A DNA stretch of 64,000 bases. Origin: Bombyx mori. Its lineage: Eukaryota; Arthropoda; Insecta; Lepidoptera; Bombycidae. The position numbers were made by a program, and so were the translations under genes. Below the pieces are notes generated by a model that worked only from the letters and a program-made list of their open reading frames with translations, was not told the DNA's origin and ran no database searches. The DNA lies in contig NC_085119.1 in assembly GCF_030269925.1 (NCBI RefSeq), positions 8,593,001 through 8,657,000 on the forward strand, in the 5' to 3' direction. Below, piece by piece: positions 23,401 to 32,749 of the stretch; position 1 is the stretch's first letter, and every line of letters starts with the position of its first letter.

Positions 23401-23655
23401 GTCTGCCCCGCTTGGGAGGTGCAGCGCCGTGTCCTGGTCGCAAAGATAGGACCTGACTTGTCGCTGCCTGGCGTCGTGGCGTCGATGCTTGGCAGCGATG
23501 AGTCATGGAAGGCTATGCTCGACTTCTGCGAGTGCACCATCTCGCAGAAGGAGGCGGCGGGGCGAGTGAGGGAAAGCTCTCCTCACTACGCAGAAACCCG
23601 CCGCCGCCGAGCAGGGGGTCGGGACCGGGGTCGTATCCGTGACCTGGCCCCCTAA
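20440..23655 (+). CDS. LINE ORF2: endonuclease and reverse transcriptase
   Basis: A complete 1,071-aa ORF2 polyprotein for target-primed reverse transcription. An exonuclease/endonuclease/phosphatase domain occupies about residues 5-210, with VAEPY (catalytic Glu), GDFNAK (D127, N129) and SDH (202-204). The reverse transcriptase lies at about 450-760: APGPDGVHG, RPIVLLDE, GFREGRSTVDAI, SLDIANAFNTLPW (first catalytic Asp), RGVPQGSVLGPLLWNI and YADD (683-686). A C-terminal zinc motif C972-C975-H984-C989 follows. No RNase H domain was seen, as usual for the R1 clade. The start is the ATG that shares its A with the ORF1 stop. No internal stop or shift, so the enzyme looks intact, but ORF1 is N-truncated and any mobility would need help in trans. 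Confidence 0.95.
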   Translation: MDHTYRFLQGNLNHSAGAQDMLLQTMAEWSIDVAVVAEPYFVPPADDCWFGDVDGLAAIHIRRTAMVPPLAMVTRGPGIVAVQLENIVVIGVYFSPNRPTVEFERFLDGLEVIARHLAPRSVILAGDFNAKSVAWGSPFTDARGRLLEEWAVAVGLCIVNRGSIATCVRWTGESIVDLTFASSPVARRILGWRVVVGAESLSDHRYIRYDLSAPAPTLAAGARGVDPPQSASRSFPRWALKLLNRELLVEASMVAAWAPKRPQPVDVETEAEWFRGAMHRICDASMPRVGSRHSGRRQSPWWSPEIARLRAVSIRASRRCTRHRRRRRLRRDEPVAFAEEEARLHREYRAAKDALRLAIRRAKEQNMERLLEALEADPWGSPYKLVRGKLRPWAPSMTERLQPQQLRDIVSALFPQEREGFVPPAMGGPSDTVDGQAPAEVPRITEAELRVAVVKMTAKDTAPGPDGVHGRVLALALGALGDRLLELYNGCLESGRFPSLWRTGRLVLLRKEGRPVDTAAGYRPIVLLDEAGKLLERILAARIVRHLVGVGPDLSAEQYGFREGRSTVDAILRMRSLSDEAVSRGGVALAVSLDIANAFNTLPWTVIGGALERHGVPLYLRRLVGSYLGARSVVCTGYGGTLHRFPVVRGVPQGSVLGPLLWNIGYDWVLRGALLPGLRVICYADDTLVVARGDDFRESARLATAGVALVVGRIRSLGLDVALSKSEALWFHGPRRAPPVDTHIVVGGVRIGVGVQLKYLGLVLDSRWAFRAHFAELVPRLMGTAGSLSRLLPNIGGPDQVVRRLYAGVVRSMVLYGAPVWAEPRNRATMARFLRRPQRTVAIRVIRGYRTVSFEAACVLAGTPPWELEAESLAADYRWRSELRARGVARVPESELRARKAHSRRSVLESWSRRLANPTWGLRTVEAVYPVFDDWVNRGEGRLTFRLVQVLTGHGCFGKYLRRIGAEPTTRCHHCGHDLDTAEHTLAVCPAWEVQRRVLVAKIGPDLSLPGVVASMLGSDESWKAMLDFCECTISQKEAAGRVRESSPHYAETRRRRAGGRDRGRIRDLAP

Positions 23656-24058
23656 GAGCTAGGGGTCCCACCCGTTTTGTGCGGGGAGAGACCCAGACGT
23701 AGGGTGGCGTGCTTGCACGCTCACCCGCAATAGGAAGCCGGGTGATGGCAGACCGCGTTCCCCCGACCGCTCTGGGGGAAGGTGTAACGCGGCGCCATCA
23801 AAGCGGGCTCTCGGCCCGCTGAACGAGGGAACCGGTGGTCGTTTCGCTGGCGGCCACCGGTCCGGCGTCCGTGGGACGGTGGGATGGATGTAATGTGCTC
23901 TGCGTCAACCCTGTCCCGCCGTTTCAATAGCCCCGACTGGGCTCCGGCCCGGTCCGAGGTAGGGCGCCGGTTGTGAGCGGCAGGAGTTTTTAGTGAGGTT
24001 CAACTCCCACATACCCCACCTGCCGCGCGGGTGGGGATCCGGCGATTTTCTCCTGTGG
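23656..24058 (+). other. LINE 3' UTR with several hairpins
   Basis: GC-rich untranslated tail between the ORF2 stop and the A-run. Perfect inverted repeats include TTCCCCC/GGGGGAA (23,758-64 with 23,774-80), AGCGGGC/GCCCGCT (23,802-08 with 23,814-20) and ACCGGTGG/CCACCGGT (23,831-38 with 23,854-61). An imperfect stem lies at 23,702-23,726. Such structures are plausible reverse-transcriptase recognition elements. Confidence 0.8.
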
Positions 24059-24076
24059 AAAAAAAAAAAAAAAAAA

Positions 24077-24899
24077 GTATAAATACACATATGTTTCACA
24101 TTTATCAAACTAGGATTTTCTTCTTTATTATAAATGACGGAAACATACCAGATAAGGAAATACGGCTACGAATACGAAAAATATTTATAAATATACCCAT
24201 ACCGGGAATAGGATGAGAACTCTGTGGTACAGTAGTCACAAACACCAACCACCAACTTACGGGGCAATACTTATCTTATAAGTGAATAGTACCGTCTCAT
24301 ATAGATACGATATTAACAAAGAAACACAAAATTTAAAATGCCGCATTAGAGTAGAAGATATCGAGGATTTGTCTTCAGCTACTCGGACAGCATCATAGAC
24401 GCTGGAATTAATCTGGACAAATTGAGCGGAGGCCCCGCGATCTTTTTCCTTCCACTTTGTCAGTAATTAACAACTTTTCAATATTGCCTCTTTGTTAAGA
24501 AAGTTTACCAGAGTCCATATATTCAGGGTAACGAAAAGGTGGTCCTTGTTTACCTTGCACGTCATGTAAAAATTTTCAATTGGTTCAAAATAACGGTTGT
24601 TTTAACCGTTAACTGGGACCCGATTATTGTCTCAAATCATAAATAGGCAGGCTAAAACCTAACCGTGCCGACGTAAGCCATCTAATGTTATTCACCCGGA
24701 TAAGCAATTAAAATAAAAGCCCAACTTCCGACGTGAACAAGTATTGGATGGATAATGTTATTTTCGTAGATAACTATGTGTTTCAGTAGTAGCTCGCCGT
24801 ATCTTGGACACACGAATATCCTGAGAAGTTATCGAAGACCAATATCATTCATCATTCTGCGTGAACATTCTGTTCGTATTACATCATAATAACGTACGA
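24077..24899. other. Intergenic between two LINE insertions
   Basis: AT-rich DNA with no gene or repeat recognised. Confidence 0.5.
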
Positions 24900-24914
24900 C
24901 CCTCTAGCTTAGCC
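24900..24914. repeat. Target-site duplication, left copy
   Basis: CCCTCTAGCTTAGCC, identical to 26,564-26,578; the pair brackets the minus-strand LINE insertion. Confidence 0.95.
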
Positions 24915-26563
24915 TTTTTTTTTTTTTTTTTGGTATCGATGGGGAATCCTAGTCTTTACGGATACCCTGCCGACGGGGGTCGGACCGGGTTATGTCGGAC
25001 TCCGCGCCTCCGGTGGAAGAAAGAAGAAGAAGTCGCGAACCGAGGTCCGCGCCCTCAACCAATTGGTCCACGGAGACTACGCCTTTAGAAAGGCGCGCTG
25101 GGCTAAGTTCAGCTCTCGCCAAACCCGCCCAGCTTAACGACTACCGACTAAACCCCAACGAGCTCCTCCACTCCGGCTGGGCGGGGACCCAGGTACCGCC
25201 ATGTGCGCGCCATAGGCCCGCCTTCGCCGGCTCCCACCCCAATGTTACGTTGGGCGGGATCTGCCACCGGGGACTTCTTCCCCCTCTCATCTCCACGACT
25301 CGTGAGGGGCGCACCAGAGCCACAGCGCACCACCACCCCACAGGACCTTAGTGCCGAGCACCGGGCGCCCCCGCACCCAGCAATCGACGGCCCCTGCAGG
25401 AGCCGGGTGGGGGCTTTCTGCCCGCACCACCCGCTCCGCCTTCACTGCCTACGAACCGAGGTCCACGACCTCCTCCTCACGACTTCCTCCTCGGTTCATC
25501 GGCATGCCCGGTTCTTCATAAAGCCCCGGTCTTCCTTGTGCCCGACGGAGGCTGGACGTCCATCGGAGTCGTCGTCTCGCCGAGTTGACTTCGGTCTGCA
25601 GCAACGGGTGCGGCCGCGGGTGCAGCGACGTCCTCTCTCCTTGGTTTTCTCGGGGGCCTTGCACAGGCCTTGCCCCCCGAAGTGTGGTCCGCTGGTTTCC
25701 CGGCGGAGGCGCAGACGGCGCATCGCGGTGCCAGTGTGCATCCGGATGCCACGTGGCCGGTCTGTCCGCACCGGTAGCAGTCGTGGCTGCGGTCGACCGA
25801 CGACGGGCACCGCGCACCCACATGGCCCAACGCGTGGCAGCGGAAGCATTGTAGCCTCCGGGCCTCCAGCAGGTGGACGCGAACAACGCTCCACCCGATG
25901 CGCAGCTTCGTCACTGTAACAATTTTCTTCGCCGCTGCTATCGGGCAACGAACGAGAACCTGGCCCATTCCTCCGGATCCGGGCTTGATAGAGCCAGCCT
26001 TGACTGCATCGACGGAGCATTCGCCGATGCGCGCAAGCTCGGTGCATATCTCCTCCTCCGTCAGCGAATCGTCAAGTCCGCTTATGCGGATTGCAGCGGT
26101 CACTATCGGTCTTGTCACCGTTACTCTCTTAGAAGAGAGAACCTCCTTAAGCTTCTCGGCCAGCAAGTCGGCCTTCGCGATCTGGTCCTCGCCGCTCACT
26201 ATGAGTATTTTGGCTCCGGTTATTGCTGACCGGACCTTCTCAATGGGGATCCCTAAGGCTCCGGCGTCGATGCTGGCCCTCGCCTCGGCGAGCACCTCCC
26301 GGTAGGAGAGCCCCTTTTCGATGGCCTCCGGGTGCAGCCTCAGAATAACGGCCTGCGAGCGCGGAGCTCGAAGTCTCTTCTTTCTACCTTTCTTCTTAGG
26401 CTTGAGCGGGGCAGGGTTTCTGTCTCGTTGGCCTTCCGCGTTGGTCGTCGGTGCTGGCTCCTTTTCCCTTCTCGGCCGTGCTCCTCTACGCGCAACGGTC
26501 GCCCAACTGACCGTAAGGGCAGCGGGGGCCGGAGGGAATGCGCGCGGCTCGGGTGGAGCTGAC
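24915..26563 (-). mobile_element. R1-clade LINE lacking ORF2, with perfect TSD
   Basis: A minus-strand insertion of about 1.65 kb. Read in its own direction it has an open ORF1 from the 5' junction, a 3' UTR-like GC-rich segment, and a tail seen as a T-run on the plus strand (about 24,915-24,932). A perfect 15-bp duplication flanks it. No endonuclease or reverse transcriptase coding is present: ORF1 ends at 25,516 and the remaining 580 or so bases are non-coding. It is therefore both 5' truncated, within ORF1, and missing all or nearly all of ORF2. The protein is related to the ORF1 at 18,836-20,440 but clearly another family. Confidence 0.88.
25516..26562 (-). CDS. LINE ORF1 (gag-like), 5' partial
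   Basis: Nucleocapsid-like ORF1 of the ORF2-less element. The frame is open from the 5' junction with no ATG, so it is a C-terminal portion of about 348 codons. It starts in a Pro-rich, basic region (PKKKGRKKR) followed by RAPRSQAVILRL, which aligns to RAPRSAAVVLTL in the neighbouring LINE. The middle fold is followed by CFRCHALGHVGARC and CYRCGQTGHVASGC zinc knuckles and a third C..CASAGKPADHTSGGKAC cluster. After TTPMDVQ, which aligns to the normal ORF1 end (MDVVQ), the frame reads an extra dozen residues (PPSGTRKTGAL) before its stop. This suggests that the internal deletion joint lies near 25,545-25,560. Confidence 0.85.
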   Translation of the reverse strand, partial: SAPPEPRAFPPAPAALTVSWATVARRGARPRREKEPAPTTNAEGQRDRNPAPLKPKKKGRKKRLRAPRSQAVILRLHPEAIEKGLSYREVLAEARASIDAGALGIPIEKVRSAITGAKILIVSGEDQIAKADLLAEKLKEVLSSKRVTVTRPIVTAAIRISGLDDSLTEEEICTELARIGECSVDAVKAGSIKPGSGGMGQVLVRCPIAAAKKIVTVTKLRIGWSVVRVHLLEARRLQCFRCHALGHVGARCPSSVDRSHDCYRCGQTGHVASGCTLAPRCAVCASAGKPADHTSGGKACARPPRKPRREDVAAPAAAPVAADRSQLGETTTPMDVQPPSGTRKTGAL

Positions 26564-26578
26564 CCCTCTAGCTTAGCC
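26564..26578. repeat. Target-site duplication, right copy
   Basis: Second copy of CCCTCTAGCTTAGCC; see 24,900-24,914. Confidence 0.95.
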
Positions 26579-29147
26579 TAACATAAGGATAATATATAAT
26601 CATATATGAGTCGTCTATTATCAAAGGCGGCAATCTGTGCATTTGGACAAAAAAAAATTATTGATATGTCAATACAGATTGATTTGAATATAATCGTCTC
26701 CTTCAAAGAATACGGTTCAAAACCTGCATTAAATAAAGGTTAATACTTAACCTGTTATTTATCTAAGATGTTGTTCAGAAGAGTTTTGTGACTGCCAATG
26801 GAATACAAAGTCAATAATTCGTTTTTCTGAATTACCAACAATTGTCCAAAAGTCACATTGCCGGCTTTGATAATAGTCGACTCATATATCAATTGGATAG
26901 CGTATCTTAACTATGCCTGTGGTACTTGCATTTAACTTCGTATCTATCTAATAATGAGAACATGAAGTTATAATTCATGATTCAATCACAAAAAAAAATT
27001 TGATGTTCATTCATATTTATTTATATCATGATATACGAAATTACGCATGCTATTTGATGAACCTCTGATATCTTACAACAAAATATTTTTGTATTTAGGT
27101 AGTTTAGAAGCGTACCTACGTTAACGTAAAACAAAACAAACTTATTACAAACGTTATACACAATAATTACGATGCAGTTTATTTTCTGCATAACAATTTG
27201 AATGGAAGTTACGAATGCGACTGAGTACTTAAACGACTTAAAGAATTCGCCATTACTCCAATGACATTTATGCTTTATTGCATTCACTAACGCCACTTTA
27301 GAAATTTATTAGCTATTCATTAGAAGTACAGTACACGTTTGTATACTATTATATATTATGGTATTATATATGCTATAACTACCGATCTATTTGAAGAATA
27401 CGGAAAAGGTAGGTACGCAAAATTAGTAGTCATTCTTGTTTAATCGGCTTTATCCCTAATAATATGGGAAGAAATTTTATCGTTGGATCATTCTTTGAAA
27501 ATTATTTAAGCGAGTGTTTTATTATTCGGGTTCGTTATCGTCTATTGCAATTCAAAAGAATTGTAATATGGAAAAGGTTTTACGGCAAATATAAAACCGA
27601 TGCCTATGGGGATAAAAGAGAACGTTCTGTATTAATTTTTCATGTACACTTGCCATTTTTATTCAAACGGAGGGAATGCTCTTGTTTTACGGACTTCTTA
27701 TGACGGTAGTAGAAATGCCATTGTAGAAAACAGGCGCCGGGTAGGCACACTAAGCCACTCAAAGTCCCTCAGTTGCGTACGTGATTACTCTCTAAATATT
27801 CCACTTTATTGTGCAATCCTCTCCTTGTCACGCGAAGAAGTGGGACCAAGAGTTGGGACTGAATAATTTAGTCGGTCGACGAAGGATGTACCATTTATCC
27901 AAATTGTCGCCTACAATGTGAAAATAGGAAAGCGAGTTAAAATAAACGCGCTGTTAGTTACGAGTCTTCCGATCGAAACACAGAATTTATTTTTAAAAAG
28001 GAGTTTTAAAGTTCATCATCCATGTTAATTACGTTTTTTGTTTAGGTATACTTTTTTCTTTTTGATATGGACAGCTCAGATCTCGCCTGGTTGGTATTAA
28101 GTGGTTACCAAGGTCCCTAAACTCATAAAGTGTGCGGTTGACTTTTATACTTGAAGTGGAACTTCCATTAGTATTGCAATACGACTAATTTACAGTTAAG
28201 ACCAGAGTGCACGAATGTTTTGCAGCTAAAATAATTAGGATTGGTACCCACGCTTGCAGATTTTTAACGACACCGATTTGTTTTCCAAATAAATAATATT
28301 GACATTCAACCATATCAAATTATGTTTTACAAGTTAATGACTATGACGGAAAATTAATGTTTTCTTGAAAACTCTGCAACTTTAGCTTTATTAGCCTCAG
28401 TGAAAACGAAATGGCCCATAATTATAGCAATATTTGAATTGCCTTTTCCATAAACAACAATCGCATGTTGAGGAACTATTTGTATGCGGCAAAATGATTA
28501 TTTGGGTGTCTATTCAACTTTATTTTGGTAACATACCGAGCTTTATCATAAAATTACACCAAGCCTTAATCTTAACATTTATACTCGTACCTACTTAAGT
28601 TCCAAAATACTGTTGTTAGGCGTTATTAACTGATTTCTTAAGTTATAGAACTAATACATATAATAGATATCTCACACGTACATTTATTAGTGAGTAACAC
28701 GTTTATGCGACAGTAAAATTGAAGGGACGAATCCTTGTAAATCGAATAATAAGGGAAAATTATATTACCTTTTTTCTCGGTTCAAAGGTAGTTGACGATT
28801 TTCGCGTGAAAGAATTCTCCGAAAATAAGATTTGTCTTTTTATTTTTTCTATTGTCTTCCAGAAAACATTCAAAGAATAAATCCTGATTTTTTACAATCT
28901 GCAAAGTTTGAAATTCTTCGAAGATTTCATAAGTCAGTTAAAGATGACAGAGGCGAACGAAACCCTTGCCACCGACGCACCTTGTCATTTTCTGAAATCG
29001 CTATCGTAAGCCATAAAGCAATATTGCGTTAGAAAGATGTTTATTTTAGAAACGAGCCGGGTCCCAAGGGTTTATTTGAAGGATAAGATAACAATTAAAA
29101 CTCTAAGAATACACATAGTTTTTTGTAAAACAATAATAATAATGTAA
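26579..29147. other. Intergenic, one possible Bm1 trace
   Basis: AT-rich DNA without a supportable gene. The stretch 28,075-28,140 ('ggtattaagtggttacc') resembles an inverted Bm1 3' body but is too short to call firmly. Confidence 0.45.
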
Positions 29148-29510
29148 TCTATATATTAATACGTGAAGCAAAAACTTTGTATCCCTTTTTACGAAAATTG
29201 CGCGGACGGAGGAGTATGAAATTTTCCACACTTATAGAGAATATAGAGAAAAAGTGCACAATGCTACTATTTTTTTTTAAATAATGCATAAAAGATGCAT
29301 TACATAAATAAAGAAAACATTACACACACTACATACCATGTATTTGTCAAATTGAGAATACATTAAATATTGTTTGTCTTTGTTAATATTTTTTATAGTG
29401 TAGTCTTGGCAAAATTGTGATTATAGAAGTATAAAATACAATCATAATAGTGTACAAACTTACAATTCCAATTAATTATAGTCGAATTTCGACTACTGCG
29501 GGACCTCTAG
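29148..29510 (+). mobile_element. Helitron-like element, copy B
   Basis: Begins TCTATATATT and ends GGACCTCTAG. It is flanked by A (29,147) and T (29,511), fitting insertion between A and T. Closely related to the copy at 9,519-9,926. No protein. Confidence 0.75.
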
Positions 29511-29887
29511 TAATGTAGTAATAGCGTATCTGGAAATTCTGAGATAAATCTGAGAATTCTCTTATCTTAACATAGTTCAGTAGAGATCTCCCTCCAATTT
29601 CTGTCTTGACTATTGGCAAGGCTTGTTGTCAGCGCGCGTGAGGTGGTACCATCATCCAAGCGCTTTCTGCTCCGAATCAGTGGTGTGCCGGCGTGATGCG
29701 TGGAAGGAACGGTTGTTAGACAATACAATTGAGACTGCGACCTCACGCCTCAAAGTGGATGACGCCATTTTTCCTTCCGCTTATTTTATTGTATTGACTA
29801 CTAAATATACTGGTGCACAATAAAATTGGGGCGCCTACCAAGTCGGTTGTCGTGACTGTTTCATAACTAACTCTTTATAATATATTT

Positions 29888-30310
29888 AGAAGTCGTCGTG
29901 GCCTAAAGGATAGGTGCATTCGTGTTGAGCGATGCAGCAATGTTCGAATCCCAGGCGGGTACCAATTTTTGTAATGAAATGCGTACTCAAAAATTTTTTA
30001 CGATTGACTTTCATGGTGAAGGAATAACATCGTGTAATAAAAATCAAACCCACAAAATTATAATTTGCGTAATTACTGGTGGCAGGACGTCTTGTGAATC
30101 CGCACGGGTAGGTACCACCACCCTGCCTATTTCTGCCGTGAAGCAGTAATGCGTTTCGATTTGAAGGGTGGAGCAGCCGTTGTAACTATACTTGAGACCG
30201 TAGAACTTATATCTATGTAGTATCATCTATGGTAGATGTCTATGGGCTCCAGTAACCATTTAACACCAGGTGGGCTGTGAGCTCGTTCACACATCAAAGC
30301 AATAAAAAAA
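29888..30310 (+). repeat. Full-length Bm1 SINE
   Basis: The best Bm1 copy in the window. The tRNA-derived head carries an A box (TGGCCTAAAGGA, 29,899-29,910) and a B box (TGTTCGAATCCC, 29,941-29,952) for RNA polymerase III. The unrelated body then runs to 'gctcgttcacacatc' and an A-rich tail. A short stretch after 'agaacttatatct' differs from other copies. Short ORFs across it are not genes. Confidence 0.93.
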
Positions 30311-30518
30311 TTATTGATTATTTATTCATTATGTTCATTCCTAAATGAAATAATGAATTTTTAAATTGACCAATTTTGTTTTTGGCAATACACAAGTAAA
30401 ATAAAGTAATAAGAAAACCATACTACATCACTCTGATTAAAAAAATTTTAAAATTAGTTTTGCTAATGTCAATCTTTCTTTAGTAAGAGATATTGCCTCC
30501 TCTGGCTTTCATAACACA

Positions 30519-30640
30519 AACTTTATTGCCCTTGTAGGCAGACGAGCACACGGCCCACCTGATGTTGAGTGGTTACCGTCGCCCATGGACTTCAGCAATG
30601 CCAGGGGCAGAGCCAAGCCGCTGCCTACCGCTAACAAACT
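30519..30640 (-). repeat. Short SINE-like repeat Y, minus copy
   Basis: Shares about 100 bp with 38,985-39,100 (+) and 50,440-50,540 (+). Landmarks on its own strand: 'tggctctgcccctggcattgc', 'tgaagtccatgggcgacggt' and 'gtatgctcgtctgc', ending in an A-rich 'gggcaataaa' tail. Probably a retroposed SINE or a LINE 3' end; family not named. Confidence 0.8.
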
Positions 30641-31250
30641 ATCGTTTTCTTCATGGACTATTTTTAAATTTTTAATGGTAGATTGGGGTATGTTTTCATA
30701 TTCCTTCAATAAAGCCGTTTTCAGCTGTTACATGTTCTCCGGATTCCCGCTGTCTTACTAGACGTTGAGCTTGTCACATAAATGGTCTATGGGATTATGG
30801 TCTGGAATTCGTGATAGCCAATCGAGAACCTGTATCCCCACTTCTTGCAAGTAATCGCCAGAGTACATCGGACTGTGGGGGCGTGCATTATCGTCTATTA
30901 AGTTAAATTCTTGATCGAATTATCCTGATTATAGCACTACATTCTCTTCAAGAATGTTAGTGATATGACTCAGCAGTCACAGTTCCACTGTCTGCATTAA
31001 CCAGTTCTGTACTTTTAAGCTTATAAATCCCCAGAACAAAATGAAACTAGTTCCAAAGCTAATAGTTTCAGATGTGACACATTGTCAAAATATTTCTGTT
31101 GGTCTACGATACTCTTTTGCGACTATCAACACCATAAAAACACGGGATTCAGATATTTATGCAAGCCCAGCAGTGCCCTTTCTGCAGGCTTGGTAGTCTG
31201 CTGAAAGGTCTTAATCATGAAGTCCGCCAATATACACACACCGATGGGTT
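30640..31250 (-). pseudogene. Decayed Tc1-like transposase
   Basis: Minus-strand relic of a Tc1/mariner-superfamily transposase. One frame reads FNLIDDNARPHSPMYSGDYL (DNARPH catalytic block, about 30,860-30,915). It is followed closely by VLDWLSRIPDHNPIDHL, the equivalent of the usual WP..SPDLNPIEHLW block (about 30,785-30,835). Upstream pieces (ELVSFCSGDL-like) are interrupted by stops. Terminal repeats were not identified. Confidence 0.75.
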
Positions 31251-31290
31251 GAGTTAGGCTGCCTGTCCACAGGAGCGGAGAAATATTAAC

Positions 31291-31670
31291 CTTTTTTTTT
31301 CCTACCTAAGCTGGTCCTCGAGAGGCTATTCCAGCGGAACCTTAACTAGTAGGTGAGCTCACAGGGCTCAAACCTGACGAAGTTGCTAACACGAACCCTA
31401 GCAAGAGCCGTGCTTCGCAGAATCTACCACCGGATCGAAAACGCGACCCACTGAGATCTGGCGAGAAACTCAGTGGGCTGTGTCTGAGGGTTAATTTACG
31501 GTGACTGGTGCTTGAGCTACCTAAAAGCACCGTTAGTGGATCGGGAGGATCCGAAATGACGTGTTTGGGGCGAGGTCGACTGCTTTCCATTCTGTCCGCA
31601 GGATCGGGAATGTAGTTACCGGCGGCCACGATGAGAGGGTTCTCGTGTCGTGCCGCTTTATCGAAGTGAT
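31291..31670 (-). repeat. Repeat X, minus copy
   Basis: Best copy of repeat X. Its own-strand end 'gctggtcc..aggtaggaaaaaaaa' appears here inverted at 31,291-31,320. It extends through 'gatccactaacggtgc' to a block near 31,660. Compare 11,385-11,700 and 48,930-49,490. Confidence 0.8.
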
Positions 31671-32712
31671 AACCAATAAAAATGCACAAAATCATTTCTC
31701 AATCTTATAACTTTGATTTTGTCAAAATCTTATTAATATTTCTCAGTTTCTCCGCTCTGCTGCCTCGCTCCGATCCAGTGGACAGGCACCCTTGGTATCG
31801 TATTCAAATAAATAATTAGGTACATAAAGAAGAATAATTTATTCAGTTAGATACTTTATTAAATATCGTTAATACATCGCTAAAATTACTAAAGGCATTA
31901 GCATTATAGACCAATAAACTAAAAGCTAAAATGAAACTCTCATTAATTACGTGTAATTGCTAGCAACACTAACAGAAAAAAAAGATGAACATTTCAATAA
32001 AACACATTACTAAATAAAGCTTGTTTGTCCCTTTCAAAAGCATAATGAACTAAAATAAAATTTGTGAACCATTTTCATTTCAAAAACATTTGAGTGATGA
32101 ATCATTTTTATCAGAGTTCGAATTTGAAAACAATGTAAACGTATTAATGGATCAAGTGTATATTAGTATTGAAATACAAGAATATCAATAACCATCATCA
32201 TAAGATTTTAAATTTATATAATGCATCAATATACAAAAATATAACTCCATTTCTCATTAATTAAAACAGCATTAGTTTTCAATATTTTTTCTTAGTCAGC
32301 CAGAGTACATCCCAAGACATTATTTCAATGTTAACCCGAAAGTTTAAATTTAGGATCTATTAAATTTGTAATCACAATTTGTAGGCCTTAATATTTAAAC
32401 CATAGTTTAGTTTAGAGATGATTGAAATTACTCTGGTGTTATAGGGTAAACCATATTATTTTTTGTACTCCTCATTCACGGATTGGCACATCAAGAAAAT
32501 TGAGTGCCAATTGATTTACGTCACTCTGTGGAATGTTTTACATGAGTTTTTTTTTTATGTTTATAGAATTCGGCAAGCAAGTTTTAGGCTGAATATACCA
32601 GGAAACTATAGAGTACTTTAATGCCCATATATAATGCTAATATTATTCTTCGGCGCCAATTGTATAAGAATGTTGGAGTGCCCGCGGTTGTATGGTTTAC
32701 CCTAATGTTACT
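31671..32712. other. Intergenic 3' of CCT2
   Basis: AT-rich; no gene or repeat family recognised. Confidence 0.5.
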
Positions 32713-32718
32713 GTTTTA
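32713..32718 (-). terminator. Candidate CCT2 poly(A) signal
   Basis: AATAAA on the minus strand about 30 bases after the CCT2 stop codon. It would give an unusually short 3' UTR; further signals may lie downstream. Confidence 0.4.
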
Positions 32719-32749
32719 TTTGGGATGATGGTTTTCAGTGAAGAAAAGC

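Larger units (their letters stand above)
18836..24076 (+). mobile_element. R1-clade non-LTR retrotransposon, 5' truncated
   Basis: A LINE of the R1 clade. In order it has an ORF1 with CCHC knuckles, an ORF2 with an apurinic-type endonuclease, reverse transcriptase and a C-terminal zinc motif, a 3' UTR of about 400 bp and an 18-base A-run (24,059-24,076). GC content rises sharply at about 18,836 and falls after the A-run, marking the ends. No target-site duplication was found. ORF1 runs open into the 5' junction without an ATG, so the 5' end is truncated. Both ORFs lack stops and shifts, which suggests a recent insertion. It is distinct from the telomere-specific R1-clade families in that no TTAGG array flanks it. 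Confidence 0.92.

Noticed and set aside
25203..25919. 238-codon plus-strand ORF over the ORF2-less LINE
   Set aside because: Antisense to the recognisable ORF1 and its 3' UTR; no protein features.
29891..29960. Possible tRNA gene from A and B boxes
   Set aside because: The boxes belong to the Bm1 head; no cloverleaf or acceptor stem fits, and Bm1 body sequence follows.
29922..30149. 75-codon ORF
   Set aside because: Lies inside the full-length Bm1 SINE.
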